The position numbers and the translations under genes are program-made. A model generated the notes under the pieces. It did no database searches and was not told the DNA's origin. It saw nothing but the letters and a program-made list of their open reading frames with translations. This document shows, one piece after another, positions 33,475 through 42,103 of a stretch of DNA of 64,000 bases (positions are counted from its first letter, which is position 1; each line of letters begins with the position of its first letter). Source of the stretch: Microbacterium sp. T32 (lineage in GTDB: Bacteria > Actinomycetota > Actinomycetes > Actinomycetales > Microbacteriaceae). The stretch covers positions 1 to 64,000 of the forward strand of contig NZ_LQQP01000002.1 of NCBI RefSeq assembly GCF_001619615.1, written 5' to 3'.

Positions 33475-34030
33475 CGCCGACGTCGTCGTGCGTCGCGCCG
33501 CCGAGCTCGTGGATGCCGAAGGCGTGGCATCCCTGTCCCTGGCCCGCGTCGCCACGGCGCTCGGGGTGGCCCCGCCGAGCCTGTACAAGCACGTCGGCGG
33601 GCTCGGCGACCTGACCGACCGCGTCGCGCTCGCCGCGACCCGCGCCTTCGGTGAGGCGCTCGCGCGATCCTCGCGCGGGGTGTCGTCGCGGGAAGCCCTC
33701 GGTTCGCTCGCGATGGCCTACCGCGGGTTCGCGCGAGAGCGTCCGGGCATGTATGCGCTGGCCCAGCGCGGGGGAGCCGGGCCCGAGTGGGAGGCGGCAG
33801 CGGCTGCCCTCGTCGACGAGATCACGCGCGCGCTCGCCGGATACGGCGCGGCCGCGACCGACGTGCACCGGATCCGCTACGTGCGCTCCGCTCTGCACGG
33901 ATTCACGGATCTCGAGCGGGTCGGAGGCTTCCGTCAGTCGGCGTCCGTCGACGAGACGTTCACCCGTCTCGTGGATGCCCTGGATGCCGAGCTCTCCCGG
34001 CCCGTGGAGGACGCGCGCCCCGCGGAGTGA
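33455..34030 (+). CDS. TetR/AcrR family regulator (WHG-type C-terminal domain)
   Basis: A 191-aa repressor. The N-terminal HTH is A-A-E-L-V-D-A-E-G, then L-A-R-V-A-T-A-L-G-V-A-P-P-S-L-Y-K-H-V (about 14-47). The C-terminal part has R-S-A-L-H-G-F-T-D-L-E, the W/LHG motif of this subfamily. GTG start at 33455 lies within the hydrolase gene. It most likely binds the palindrome at 32641-32677 and controls its own operon in response to a small molecule. Confidence 0.9.
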   Translation: MPRAGLDADVVVRRAAELVDAEGVASLSLARVATALGVAPPSLYKHVGGLGDLTDRVALAATRAFGEALARSSRGVSSREALGSLAMAYRGFARERPGMYALAQRGGAGPEWEAAAAALVDEITRALAGYGAAATDVHRIRYVRSALHGFTDLERVGGFRQSASVDETFTRLVDALDAELSRPVEDARPAE

Positions 34031-34157
34031 CGGCGCCGGAGCTGCCGCAGCGGCGTCGCGGCGTGGGACACCCGCGTCCTCGCGCGGGCATGTGCGGCGA
34101 AGAGCCTCGTGAAATCGGCGGAGGGGGGTGACCGGACGGCCACCCCCCTCCGGGCGA

Positions 34158-34610
34158 TCACTGCTCGATCGGCTGCGGGGTGCTCTCGTGGGCCGCGATC
34201 ACGTCGGCCCCGTCGTCGGTCGAGACCGAGATCCGGCGCGGCTTCGCCTTCTCGCTCACCGGGATGGTGACCGAGAGCACGCCGTTGCGGTACGCGGCGC
34301 TGATCCGCTCGGTGTCGATGCCCTGGCCGAGGTTCAGCTGGCGGACGAACGAGGCGGTCTCGCGCTCGCGCGTGATCCACTTCACGTCGTCGCCCGCGGC
34401 GAGCGTGCGCTCCGCGCGGATCGTGAGCAGCTGGCCGTCGACGTCGATGTCGACCGAGCCGGGGTCGACGCCCGGGAGGTCGGCGGACAGGACGTAGTGG
34501 TCGCCGTCGCGGTACAGGTCCATCGGCATGCGTCGCGGTCCGCCGCGGCGGGCGTCGAGGAGCGTCGACGCGAGGCGGTCGAGGTCGCGGAAGGGGTCGT
34601 AAGTGGCCAT
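34158..34610 (-). CDS. Hsp20/alpha-crystallin small heat shock protein
   Basis: A 150-aa ATP-independent holdase chaperone. The N-terminus is Y-D-P-F-R-D-L-D-R-L; the alpha-crystallin domain spans about 35-130 with A-D-L-P-G-V, the L-T-I-R-A-E-R strand, and Y-R-N-G-V-L-S-V-T-I-P. ATG 34610 follows AAAAGGAG; a longer frame adds only leader-derived residues. Upstream lie a HAIR-like repeat and a CIRCE element, so HspR and HrcA may both repress it. Confidence 0.94.
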   Translation of the reverse strand: MATYDPFRDLDRLASTLLDARRGGPRRMPMDLYRDGDHYVLSADLPGVDPGSVDIDVDGQLLTIRAERTLAAGDDVKWITRERETASFVRQLNLGQGIDTERISAAYRNGVLSVTIPVSEKAKPRRISVSTDDGADVIAAHESTPQPIEQ

Positions 34611-34661
34611 GGTCGTTCTCCTTTTCGATCGGTCCGGATGCGGCATCCGGAGAGTTCTTTG

Positions 34662-34686
34662 AAGTTGAGTGCTATTCGCTCAACTT
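34662..34686. promoter_or_regulatory. HAIR-like inverted repeat (HspR site)
   Basis: AAGTTGAG (34662-34669) and CTCAACTT (34679-34686) are perfect arms around 9 nt. The core TTGAG-N9-CTCAA matches the HspR consensus CTTGAGT-N7-ACTCAAG except for flanking bases. Confidence 0.75.
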
Positions 34687-34695
34687 GAGATCAGA

Positions 34696-34722
34696 TTAGC
34701 ACTCTGGAGTGGAGAGTGCCAA
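34696..34722. promoter_or_regulatory. CIRCE element (HrcA site)
   Basis: TTAGCACTC (34696-34704), 9-nt spacer, GAGTGCCAA (34714-34722). The canonical CIRCE is TTAGCACTC-N9-GAGTGCTAA, so only one base differs. It lies about 85 bp upstream of the hsp20 start. Confidence 0.88.
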
Positions 34723-34812
34723 GAACTTTGGTGCGCGACCGGCCCGCGGCTTGCCGGGCCGTCTGCGGGAACCGAGCGCCCGGCGGGCCGCGGGGGACGG
34801 TAGCGTCGTGAG

Positions 34813-35640
34813 GTGACCGATCCTCCCGCGACGACACCGCTCGTGCGGGCGCTCTGGGGCGCGACCCACCCCGGACCGACGCTGGTTGTCACGACCCTCT
34901 CCCTCGCGCTCGGCGTCGCGGCCGGTCTCGAACCGTGGCGGCTGGTGCTGCTGGTCGTCGCGGTCTTCGCCGGGCAGGTGTCGGTCGGACTCTCCAACGA
35001 CGCGATCGATGCGGCCCGCGATCTGGCTGTCGGTCGCAAGGACAAGCCGATCGCGACCGGTGCTCTCACCCCCGAGCGTGCGCTCTCGGTGGCCGTGGCA
35101 TCCGTGGCCGTCGCACTCGCCCTCTCTGTGCCGCTCGGGCCGGGACTCGTCGCCGCGCACACGATCGCCCTGGGCTCGGCGTGGGCGTACAACGCGGGCC
35201 TAAAGTCCACGCCGGTCTCGATTATTCCGTTCCTGCTGAGTTTCGGGCTGTTTCCCTCCTTCGCGACGCTTTCCCTCCCTGCACCCGCGCTCGCCGCGCC
35301 GTGGGCCTCGCTCGCCGGTGCAGCGCTCGGGGCGGCGGTGCACCTCACCAACGTGGTACGCGACCTCGACGACGACCGCGAAACCGGAGTGCGCGGTCTG
35401 CCGCACCGGCTCGGTGCGCGGGCGAGCGTCGTCGTCGCGGCCGCCGGAATCGTGGTCGGCGCCGTGGCCGTGTTCGTCGGGTCCGGCGGCGGCATCGTCG
35501 GAGCGGTGTTCTTCGTCGCCGTGGTCGTCGTCGCGGCGGCGACGATCGTGCTGGCCGTGTCGCGTCGCCCCGGCCGCGCCGTGTTCCAACTCACGATGCT
35601 CGCCGCGTTGTTGCTCGCCGCCCAGCTCGTCGTCACGTGA
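34813..35640 (+). CDS. UbiA family prenyltransferase
   Basis: A 275-aa membrane protein with about eight or nine helices. The first Asp-rich motif is S-N-D-A-I-D-A-A-R-D (about 61-70), followed by K-D-K-P-I-A-T-G; the second is N-V-V-R-D-L-D-D-D-R-E-T-G (near 180-192). These bind Mg-prenyl diphosphate. GTG 34813 has TAGCGT exactly 6 nt upstream, a leaderless start. It is convergent with the FAD - methyltransferase - type III PKS operon, 29 nt apart, and probably prenylates or modifies its aromatic product; that is inference. Confidence 0.88.
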   Translation: MTDPPATTPLVRALWGATHPGPTLVVTTLSLALGVAAGLEPWRLVLLVVAVFAGQVSVGLSNDAIDAARDLAVGRKDKPIATGALTPERALSVAVASVAVALALSVPLGPGLVAAHTIALGSAWAYNAGLKSTPVSIIPFLLSFGLFPSFATLSLPAPALAAPWASLAGAALGAAVHLTNVVRDLDDDRETGVRGLPHRLGARASVVVAAAGIVVGAVAVFVGSGGGIVGAVFFVAVVVVAAATIVLAVSRRPGRAVFQLTMLAALLLAAQLVVT

Positions 35641-35669
35641 CGGGCGGCCGCGCCCCGCACGCCACCACC

Positions 35670-36791
35670 TCAGCGCCCCCGCGCCGCCGCGTCGAACCCC
35701 ATCGCGTAAGCGCGCGTGAACACTCCGCCGCCCGGACCGCGCAACACAGCCCGCAGGGTGGCGGACCGGATCCCGTGCCCGACCGTCGAAGTGCCGCGAC
35801 CGAGCATCGTGTTCAGGAACGCCAGGCGTGCCGCGTGTCGCGCGGAGGCCAGCCGCGCCCGTTCCCAGGCGGCCAACCCCTCCGGCTCGTCCCCGCGAAG
35901 CCACTCGGCGAGCAGGGGGCTGAGCGTCAGCGCGTCGAGCAGCCCGAGGTTCATGCCTTGCCCGCCGATCGGACTCACCTCGTGCGCCGCATCGCCGACG
36001 ACGACGACCCGACCTCGCCGCAGTGCGGGCGCCACGGCCCGGCGCACGCGGAAGGTCGAGGCTCCGGAGGTGTCCACCGTCAGCCCCACGCGTTCGGCCA
36101 GAGCCGCGCGCAGGAGGACTGCGGCATCCGTGACGTCCGACGTCCCGGCCCATGCCACGAACCGCCGCCTGCCGCCGGGCAGGGGGAACGACTCGACGAC
36201 GCCCCCGCGCTCGAGGTGGACCAGCGCTGTCGCATCGCCGGGGGCGGCGACGTCCACCATCGCGTATCGGTCCGGGTAGTTCCGCGTGCGCACGGCTCCC
36301 GGACGGTACACGAGCTCGCGCCCCGCCCATCCCGAGGCCACGACGACCACCGGCGCGCGGCGTTCGGTGTCACCGTCCGGTCCGATCGCGCGGACCCGCA
36401 CCGAGGAGCCGTCCTCGCGGAACCCGGTCACCCGGACACCTCGTTCCACGGGCGGCGCGAGACGGGTCAGCACGTCCACGGTGTCGGCCTGCGGCAGCGC
36501 CGCGACGTAGGGATGCCGCGCCCGCAGCCGGTCGAACCGGATCGCGGCGAGCATCCTTCCGTCCGCCCGCGCCTCCCCGCGGCGAATCCGCACGGCGCGC
36601 GCGAGCAGCGCGTCCGTCGCCCCGGAGAGTTCCAGGTGCGCGAGAGAAGGAGAATGGATGCCGATCGCCCGCGTCCCGCCATCCGCTTCGTTCCGCCGTT
36701 CGAGGATCGCGGCGTCCACTCCGCGCGCACGCAGGTCCGCGCCGAGCGCGAGGCCGACGGGGCCCGCTCCGACGATCAGCACGTCAGTCAC
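35670..36791 (-). CDS. FAD-dependent monooxygenase (SrsC-like)
   Basis: A 373-aa aromatic hydroxylase-type flavoprotein: G-A-G-P-V-G-L-A-L-G-A-D-L near the N-terminus, an R-x-x-G-I-H segment, and G-D-A-A-H-E-V-S-P-I-G-G-Q-G-M-N-L-G for the second FAD motif. GTG 36791 overlaps the methyltransferase end by 8 nt. Order PKS - methyltransferase - FAD enzyme matches the srsABC operon of Streptomyces griseus, where the flavoprotein hydroxylates the methylated alkylresorcinol. Last gene of the operon. Confidence 0.88.
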   Translation of the reverse strand: MTDVLIVGAGPVGLALGADLRARGVDAAILERRNEADGGTRAIGIHSPSLAHLELSGATDALLARAVRIRRGEARADGRMLAAIRFDRLRARHPYVAALPQADTVDVLTRLAPPVERGVRVTGFREDGSSVRVRAIGPDGDTERRAPVVVVASGWAGRELVYRPGAVRTRNYPDRYAMVDVAAPGDATALVHLERGGVVESFPLPGGRRRFVAWAGTSDVTDAAVLLRAALAERVGLTVDTSGASTFRVRRAVAPALRRGRVVVVGDAAHEVSPIGGQGMNLGLLDALTLSPLLAEWLRGDEPEGLAAWERARLASARHAARLAFLNTMLGRGTSTVGHGIRSATLRAVLRGPGGGVFTRAYAMGFDAAARGR

Positions 36792-37536
36792 GGTCGGCCT
36801 GACCCTCGGCGATCGCGAGGACACGGAAGGGCGCGGGCGTCGCGACGCGCCACGGCTCGCCCAGCGTCCGCGCGAGCTCGTCCGCCCGGTAGCTGCGCCG
36901 GATCGAGCGCAGACCGTCGGTGCGCAGGAACGTTCCCGGCGCGAGCGGCGTCACCCCGACGGCGTACAGACCGTACGCGAGGCGGCTCCGGGCGATGTCG
37001 GCGTGCAGCACGACCGACCGCGCGAGCGCTCGGGAGTCGGCGGCGAACGAACGCAGCTGCGCCGTATCGAGGTGATGCAGCACGTGGTTCGACAGCACCA
37101 GGTCGAACCGCTCTCCGTCGGCGAGCAGCTGCGCCGAGCCGCGCGACACGAACCGCACCCCGGGCCGTTCGCGTTCGCGAGCGGCCTCCAGCGCTCGCGG
37201 GTCGGGGTCTGCGCCGACCCACTCCACGTCGAGACCGTCCCGGGAAGCAAGCCCCGCGAGGCGCACCACGACGTCGCCCCCGCCGCACCCGAGGTCGAGG
37301 ACGCGAGCCGGTCGCCCGAGCGCGCGAAGCCGCGGTCGCACGTGCGCGCGGTACACGCCGCCCCAGCCGGACACCGCACGATTCACGAGGTCGAAGCGGC
37401 GATACGTCGCGGCGAGGCGCCGCGGGTCGCAGTCGGGGTCGTCCATGAGTTCCTCGAGCACGCTGTCGCGCTGCGCGAGGTCGGGCCAGAGGCGTCCGCG
37501 CGCGCGGTCGGCGTGCCGGACCCCCGAGGCGCTCAC
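36784..37536 (-). CDS. SAM-dependent methyltransferase (SrsB-like)
   Basis: A 250-aa class I methyltransferase. Motif I is V-L-D-L-G-C-G-G-G-D-V (about 83-93), the acidic loop is V-G-A-D-P-D, and L-S-N-H-V-L-H-H-L-D is motif post-II. The GTG start overlaps the PKS stop as GTGA. By comparison with SrsB it would O-methylate the resorcinol ring or carboxylate of the PKS product; the precise position cannot be read from sequence. Confidence 0.85.
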   Translation of the reverse strand: MSASGVRHADRARGRLWPDLAQRDSVLEELMDDPDCDPRRLAATYRRFDLVNRAVSGWGGVYRAHVRPRLRALGRPARVLDLGCGGGDVVVRLAGLASRDGLDVEWVGADPDPRALEAARERERPGVRFVSRGSAQLLADGERFDLVLSNHVLHHLDTAQLRSFAADSRALARSVVLHADIARSRLAYGLYAVGVTPLAPGTFLRTDGLRSIRRSYRADELARTLGEPWRVATPAPFRVLAIAEGQADRD

Positions 37537-38627
37537 GGGGCCGGACGGCGCAGCACGAGGCGCGCCGCCTCCACGGTGAGTCCCGGGCCGAACGCCAGCG
37601 CGGCGACGCGGTCGCCGTCGGTTCGCGCCGCGTCGGCGAGCAGGTCCCGCAGGATGAACAGCAGCGTCGCGCTCGACATGTTGCCGTGCGCGCGCAGCAC
37701 CTCGCGGGAGGGCGCGAGGGCCGTGGCATCCAGGTCGAGGGCCGCCTCGACGCGGTCGAGGATGCTCCGGCCGCCCGGGTGAACCGCCCACGCGTCGACC
37801 TCGGCGAGGTCGCCCAGCACGTCGACGGCGATCGCCGCGATCTCGCGCCCGATGATGCGCGGCACCTCCGGCGTGAGGGTCATCTCGAAACCCGAGTCGC
37901 CGACGGTCCACGACATGTCCTTCTCGCCCTCGTCGGTGACGAACGTCGCGAAGCCCTCGAGGTCGAGCCCCGGACGGTCCGCGTCGGCCGCGGCGACGAT
38001 CGCCGCCGCGGCTCCGTCGGCGAACACCGACGCGGCGACGATCTGGTCGGGATGCGACGAGGTCTGCCAGTGCAGCGAGCACAGTTCCGCCGCGGCGACG
38101 AGCACGACGGCGGCAGGGTCCGCCGCGACGATCCGCGCGGCGAGTCGCAGGGCGGGGATCGCCGCCGCGCACCCGATGAACCCGAGGTGGTACCGCTCCA
38201 CGGTGGGGGAGAGGTCGAGATCCCGCACGAGAAGGTAGTCCGGCCCCGGCGCGAACATGCCCGTGCACGACACCGTCACCACGTGCGTCACCGCGTCGTG
38301 TCCGTATCCCGACCCATCGAGCGCCGCCGTCGCGGCCTCGGCGAACAGGGCCGGGGCGGTGCGGCGGTATTCGTCGTTGCGCGCACCCGTGGGCGGCATG
38401 GTCAGCTCACCGTCCGCCAGCGCCGCGAGTCCGTCGGCCGAGCCTCCGGCCAGCTGCGGGAGCACCGTGTGGCGTGTGTCGATGGCCGCGGCGTCGAACG
38501 CGGCGCCCACCAGGCGCTGGCTGCGCCGATCGAATCCGGGCTGGGCGGCGAAGAGGTCGCGCAGCGCCGACTGGGTCACACGGGTGCGGGGCAGAGCCGT
38601 GCCGATCGAGAGGATGCTCGCGGTCAT
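37533..38627 (-). CDS. Type III polyketide synthase
   Basis: A 364-aa chalcone-synthase-fold enzyme. The catalytic triad is visible: Cys153 in H-L-G-F-I-G-C-A-A-A, His283 in A-V-H-P-G-G-R-S, Asn316 in R-A-H-G-N-M-S-S-A. It extends acyl-CoA starters with malonyl-CoA to alkylresorcinols or alkylpyrones. The ATG has TACAGT 5 nt upstream on the minus strand (38638-38633), so the operon begins here with an almost leaderless message. It is followed by the coupled methyltransferase and FAD genes. Confidence 0.94.
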   Translation of the reverse strand: MTASILSIGTALPRTRVTQSALRDLFAAQPGFDRRSQRLVGAAFDAAAIDTRHTVLPQLAGGSADGLAALADGELTMPPTGARNDEYRRTAPALFAEAATAALDGSGYGHDAVTHVVTVSCTGMFAPGPDYLLVRDLDLSPTVERYHLGFIGCAAAIPALRLAARIVAADPAAVVLVAAAELCSLHWQTSSHPDQIVAASVFADGAAAAIVAAADADRPGLDLEGFATFVTDEGEKDMSWTVGDSGFEMTLTPEVPRIIGREIAAIAVDVLGDLAEVDAWAVHPGGRSILDRVEAALDLDATALAPSREVLRAHGNMSSATLLFILRDLLADAARTDGDRVAALAFGPGLTVEAARLVLRRPAP

Positions 38628-38648
38628 GACTCACTGTAGGCACGTCCC

Positions 38649-38687
38649 GGGCGGCGGCGGCGGGGATGGTGCCGCCGCCCCGCCCCG
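38649..38687. terminator. GC-rich hairpin between glycosyltransferase and PKS genes
   Basis: A run of GCGG units pairs with GCCGCCGCCCCGC across a short ATGGT loop. It lies just past the glycosyltransferase stop (minus strand) and before the PKS promoter, separating the two units. Confidence 0.5.
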
Positions 38688-38712
38688 TCTATGGTGCTGA
38701 CGCCCGCGCGCT

Positions 38713-39909
38713 TCAGGCCGCGAGCACCTCGGGCAGCACCAGTTCCTCGATCGCGCCGCGATAGTCGGCGATCATGCGTCGGCGGTCGAGGCGGCCGCGC
38801 GATGAAATGGCCGCGGACCTCAGCTCGATGCGTCGCGACAGGGCTTCGTGCCAGGCTCCCGCGATGGCGTTCGCGTCGCGCGGGGTCACGAGCCCGAAGC
38901 CTGCGACGACGCGCGCGGCGTCGCCGACGTCCGTCGTCACGGGGATGGCTCCGGATGCCGCCCCCTCGGCGAGGCACAGGGGCGAGGCTTCCCCGAAGGC
39001 GCTCGTGAGCGCGACGACGTCGGCGATCCGGTAGAGCGCCGGCATGTCCTCGCGCAGTCCGAGTGCATGCAGCGCGACACCCGCATCCAGACCGGAGTCG
39101 GCGACGAGCGCCCCGAACCCCGGGTTCGCGAACGTCATGCCCGACCCGCACAGGAGGTAGTGCGCGCCCGGGTGCCGACGCGAGTGTCGTGCCACGGCAT
39201 CCAGGAAGAGGCCCGGGTCCTTCATCATGTCGAATCGCGCCGCGAGCAGGACGACGGGGGCCGACTCCGGGATGCCGAGGGACTCGCGGATGCCACGCCG
39301 TTCGGCGCGCGTCCCCGGGCGGAACCGGCGCGTGTCGATGCCGTTGTCGATCACCCACGCGTGCGTCGTGGCGACGCCGGCGCGCGTGTACGCGAGCGAC
39401 GTCGACGCCGCGCACGAGATCGTGGCCGACACCGCGCCCGAGGTGCCGGCATCCACGAGCCATCCCAGGGCCGGGCCGGAGTGCGTGGGGTCGGAGCGGT
39501 GCAGGCACGCGGCGGTCGGGCGGTCCGGCAGCATCCCCGCCCGATCGAGCGCGACGATGAGGCCGAGCGGCTGCTCCTTGAGGGACAGCACGATGTCGGC
39601 CTCGGCGATGAGGTTCGCGGCGTGCGCCAGCTCCGACGCCGTGAAGGAGTCCGGTGTCATCGGGTGGTCGCCGGCGACCCGGTCGAACGTGTCGATCCGC
39701 ACGCCCGCGGTGCGGAGCGACCGGAACCGGGTGTCGTCGTGGGCGTGCTGCAGCGACGCGTCCCGGCGGGCCGCGGAGGTCAGCGACAGGATGCTGTGCT
39801 CCTGACCGCCCCCGGCATGGAGACCGGCGACCACGTCGGAGTGGAGGATGCGAGCTCCTCCGGCGAAGAATCCCTCGTAGAGGGACAGCACGCGCACGGG
39901 TCGGTTCAT
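38713..39909 (-). CDS. Glycosyltransferase, GT4-like
   Basis: A 398-aa GT-B enzyme. The N-terminal half has a strand V-R-V-L-S-L-Y-E-G and G-G-A-R-I-L-H-S-D; the C-terminal half has N-G-I-D-T-R-R-F, V-V-L-L-A-A-R-F-D-M-M-K-D-P, and the nucleotide-sugar E-x7-E region A-F-G-E-A-S-P-L-C-L-A-E-G. ATG 39909 is preferred to a start 17 codons upstream because the strand-1 sequence begins at once. Acceptor unknown. It lies upstream of the PKS operon but has its own end, so a link is unproven. Confidence 0.85.
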   Translation of the reverse strand: MNRPVRVLSLYEGFFAGGARILHSDVVAGLHAGGGQEHSILSLTSAARRDASLQHAHDDTRFRSLRTAGVRIDTFDRVAGDHPMTPDSFTASELAHAANLIAEADIVLSLKEQPLGLIVALDRAGMLPDRPTAACLHRSDPTHSGPALGWLVDAGTSGAVSATISCAASTSLAYTRAGVATTHAWVIDNGIDTRRFRPGTRAERRGIRESLGIPESAPVVLLAARFDMMKDPGLFLDAVARHSRRHPGAHYLLCGSGMTFANPGFGALVADSGLDAGVALHALGLREDMPALYRIADVVALTSAFGEASPLCLAEGAASGAIPVTTDVGDAARVVAGFGLVTPRDANAIAGAWHEALSRRIELRSAAISSRGRLDRRRMIADYRGAIEELVLPEVLAA

Positions 39910-40126
39910 GGCGATCGCTTTCCGGGGAGGGGCGCCGACGAGCGGAGCCGTACCGATCACCGCGGTTGCGGTTTCCCTATGCTGCGGGGTCGACCCCCGG
40001 TGGCGGGTTACGTCGCGAAGACCATTGCGTGAACGCGTGAGTAGCTGAAGAGCCGGTCACGACACGGCCGCACGGCAGCGTGCAAGACCCCGCGGCGGAC
40101 GCGCCGCACCAGTACGATCGGGGGTC

Positions 40127-40576
40127 GTGCAGAACTCCTCGGACGCGTCACCGACATCGGAACTCGGACGCGCGCTCCTCGCCTACGACGAAGCGCGCCG
40201 CGCCGCCATGGCGGAGGCGCGCCGGGCGCTGTCGCTCAACGAGCTGGACGCGAAGGCGCTGGTGTTCGTCGCCCAGAATCCGGGCGCCCGTCCCTCGCAT
40301 GTGCGCGACCACCTGGGCATCACCTCCGCCGGCGTGACCACTCTGATCGACCGCCTGGTGCAGCGCGGTGCCGTGCGTCGCGACCTCGACGAGGAGGACC
40401 GGCGAGTGAACCACATCACCGCGACCGTGGACCTGAACTCGCCACCGTGGTGCTCCCTCCGCGGATTCGACAACGGCGTGGAAGCGGCGATCACGGCGAT
40501 GGACCCCGCCGAGGCCGACCTCATCACGGCCGCCTTGCAGCGCCTCACGGCGGCGGGCACCGCGGCGGCCCGCTGA
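40127..40576 (+). CDS. MarR family regulator
   Basis: A 149-aa winged-helix regulator. HTH L-N-E-L-D-A-K-A-L-V-F-V-A, then P-S-H-V-R-D-H-L-G-I-T-S-A-G-V-T-T-L-I-D-R-L-V (about 57-80), wing D-L-D-E-E-D-R-R-V-N-H. The GTG start follows TACGAT (40113-40118) by 8 nt. No operator palindrome is obvious. It is divergent from the glycosyltransferase, with about 220 bp between them, and could control it. Confidence 0.88.
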   Translation: MQNSSDASPTSELGRALLAYDEARRAAMAEARRALSLNELDAKALVFVAQNPGARPSHVRDHLGITSAGVTTLIDRLVQRGAVRRDLDEEDRRVNHITATVDLNSPPWCSLRGFDNGVEAAITAMDPAEADLITAALQRLTAAGTAAAR

Positions 40577-40616
40577 TCCGCGTCTCGACCGGAGAGACCG
40601 CGAGAGCCCGGGAGTC

Positions 40617-40946
40617 TCAGGGGCGTGAGGCGAGGAACGCTTCCGCTCGCGCCTGAAGGAACGCGCACAGCGCCGACAGCATCGCCAGTTCGCCCGACAG
40701 TGCGAGGACGCGCGCCGACCCCAGCGGAGCCGCGGTCTCGCGCGGCTCGAAGGTGACGGTCCACCCGGTGACGCCCGGCTCGGTGTCGGGCGCCACGTAG
40801 AACGTGGTCGAGACGCTGCGCAGCTGCGCCGCGATCAACCCGGTATCGGAATCTCCATCGGCATCCTGCGGGATGACGCGGAGAATTCCTGCATCGTCGT
40901 ATCCGAGCGCGCGAAAATCCTCGATCCACGACTGCAACGTGGTCAT
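40617..40946 (-). CDS. Hypothetical protein, 109 aa
   Basis: A 109-aa protein I do not recognise. It begins M-T-T-L-Q-S-W-I-E-D-F-R-A-L-G-Y-D-D and ends in a long amphipathic helix (L-S-G-E-L-A-M-L-S-A-L-C-A-F-L-Q-A-R). No signal or metal site. The start could be nine codons further up. Single gene, convergent with the MarR gene, 40 nt apart. Confidence 0.6.
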   Translation of the reverse strand: MTTLQSWIEDFRALGYDDAGILRVIPQDADGDSDTGLIAAQLRSVSTTFYVAPDTEPGVTGWTVTFEPRETAAPLGSARVLALSGELAMLSALCAFLQARAEAFLASRP

Positions 40947-41130
40947 CGTCCGATAGGGCATGTGGTGTCCCAACTTCTGAGCGCGCGGCGGGGGCTGCGA
41001 CTCCCACGATTATGGATGCTCTCGGGCACCGTGCGCATTCCGGCCGGGAATGGGACCGGTTCCATCCCACAAAACCCTCGTGCGCGCAACGGTCTATCCA
41101 CTTTCGGCAAGAGCAATCTAGGAAGTGCGC

Positions 41131-42066
41131 GTGGAGCATACGTACGTCGAGACCAGAGATACGGCGACAGTGGAGGAGATGTGGCAGACGGTCGTCCCCG
41201 GCGCCCGCATCTCCCGGGCCGACCAGATCCAACCCGCCTTCGTCTTCCACGGGGCCGCGGAGCCCGGATTCGGGTTCTGCGACTGGACGATGGGGTCGAC
41301 GATGCTCATCGAGTCCGACCCCGGCGACCAGATGATCGTCGGGCGGATCGCCGGCCCCCGGATCCGCGCCACGTATCGACGCGAACACATCGACACCGCG
41401 GTGCCCTTCGTCGTGGTCGACCGACCGCTGGAGATCGCGTTCTCGGGCCGCGTCGCCGGGACCGCGGTGTCGTTCGCCCGCAGTGACGTGGACGAGGCGG
41501 CGCGTCGGCTCTCGGGGGACGACGCCCTCCGCGTGCGCCCGGCCGGGCACGCCCCGATCTCCGAGCAGCGGCTGCGCTACTGGACCCGGACGTGGGAGTA
41601 CGGCCGCGACGTCCTGCTGCGCTCGCCCGAGCGCACGCCCCTCGTCGAGCAGCAGGTGCGTTCGCTCCTGCTCGAGGCGTCGCTGCTGACGTTCCCGTCG
41701 AGCTTCACCGAGGCGCTCGCCGCCGGGCGATCGGCCCGGCCGCTCCCCGCGCCGGTGCGCCGCGCGAAGGCGTACATCGAAGCCCACGCGACCGGACCCA
41801 TCGTGCTCGCTGACATCGCGCACGCGGCGCGTCTCTCGCCGCGCGGCCTCCAATACGCGTTCCGTACGGCCACCGGTCGGACGCCGATGCAGTACGTCCG
41901 TCGGGTGCGTCTGGATGCGGCCCGCGCGGACCTGCGCACCGCCGACCCCTCGGTCGACACCGTGGCCGCGATCGCGGCGCGCTGGGGGTTCTCCAACCTC
42001 GGCCGGTTCGCCGCGATGTACCGGGCGGAGTTCGGCGAGACGCCCTCGACGACCTTGCGCTCCTGA
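41131..42066 (+). CDS. AraC family transcriptional regulator
   Basis: A 311-aa regulator with a cupin-like N-terminal domain and a C-terminal AraC HTH pair (about 215-308: L-A-D-I-A-H-A-A-R-L-S-P-R-G-L-Q-Y-A-F, then D-T-V-A-A-I-A-A-R-W-G-F-S-N-L-G-R-F). TAGGAA (41119-41124) lies 6 nt before the GTG at 41131; a GTG at 41125 is also possible. It resembles the regulator at 21429. The GNAT gene follows after 37 nt. Confidence 0.87.
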   Translation: MEHTYVETRDTATVEEMWQTVVPGARISRADQIQPAFVFHGAAEPGFGFCDWTMGSTMLIESDPGDQMIVGRIAGPRIRATYRREHIDTAVPFVVVDRPLEIAFSGRVAGTAVSFARSDVDEAARRLSGDDALRVRPAGHAPISEQRLRYWTRTWEYGRDVLLRSPERTPLVEQQVRSLLLEASLLTFPSSFTEALAAGRSARPLPAPVRRAKAYIEAHATGPIVLADIAHAARLSPRGLQYAFRTATGRTPMQYVRRVRLDAARADLRTADPSVDTVAAIAARWGFSNLGRFAAMYRAEFGETPSTTLRS

Positions 42067-42103
42067 CGCGTGGCGCGTCGGGACCTGCGCGAGACTGGAC
42101 CCG

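Noticed and set aside
38713..39909. Glycosyltransferase as part of the type III PKS cluster
   Set aside because: A GC-rich hairpin and a separate leaderless promoter for the PKS lie between them, and srs-type clusters do not need a glycosyltransferase.
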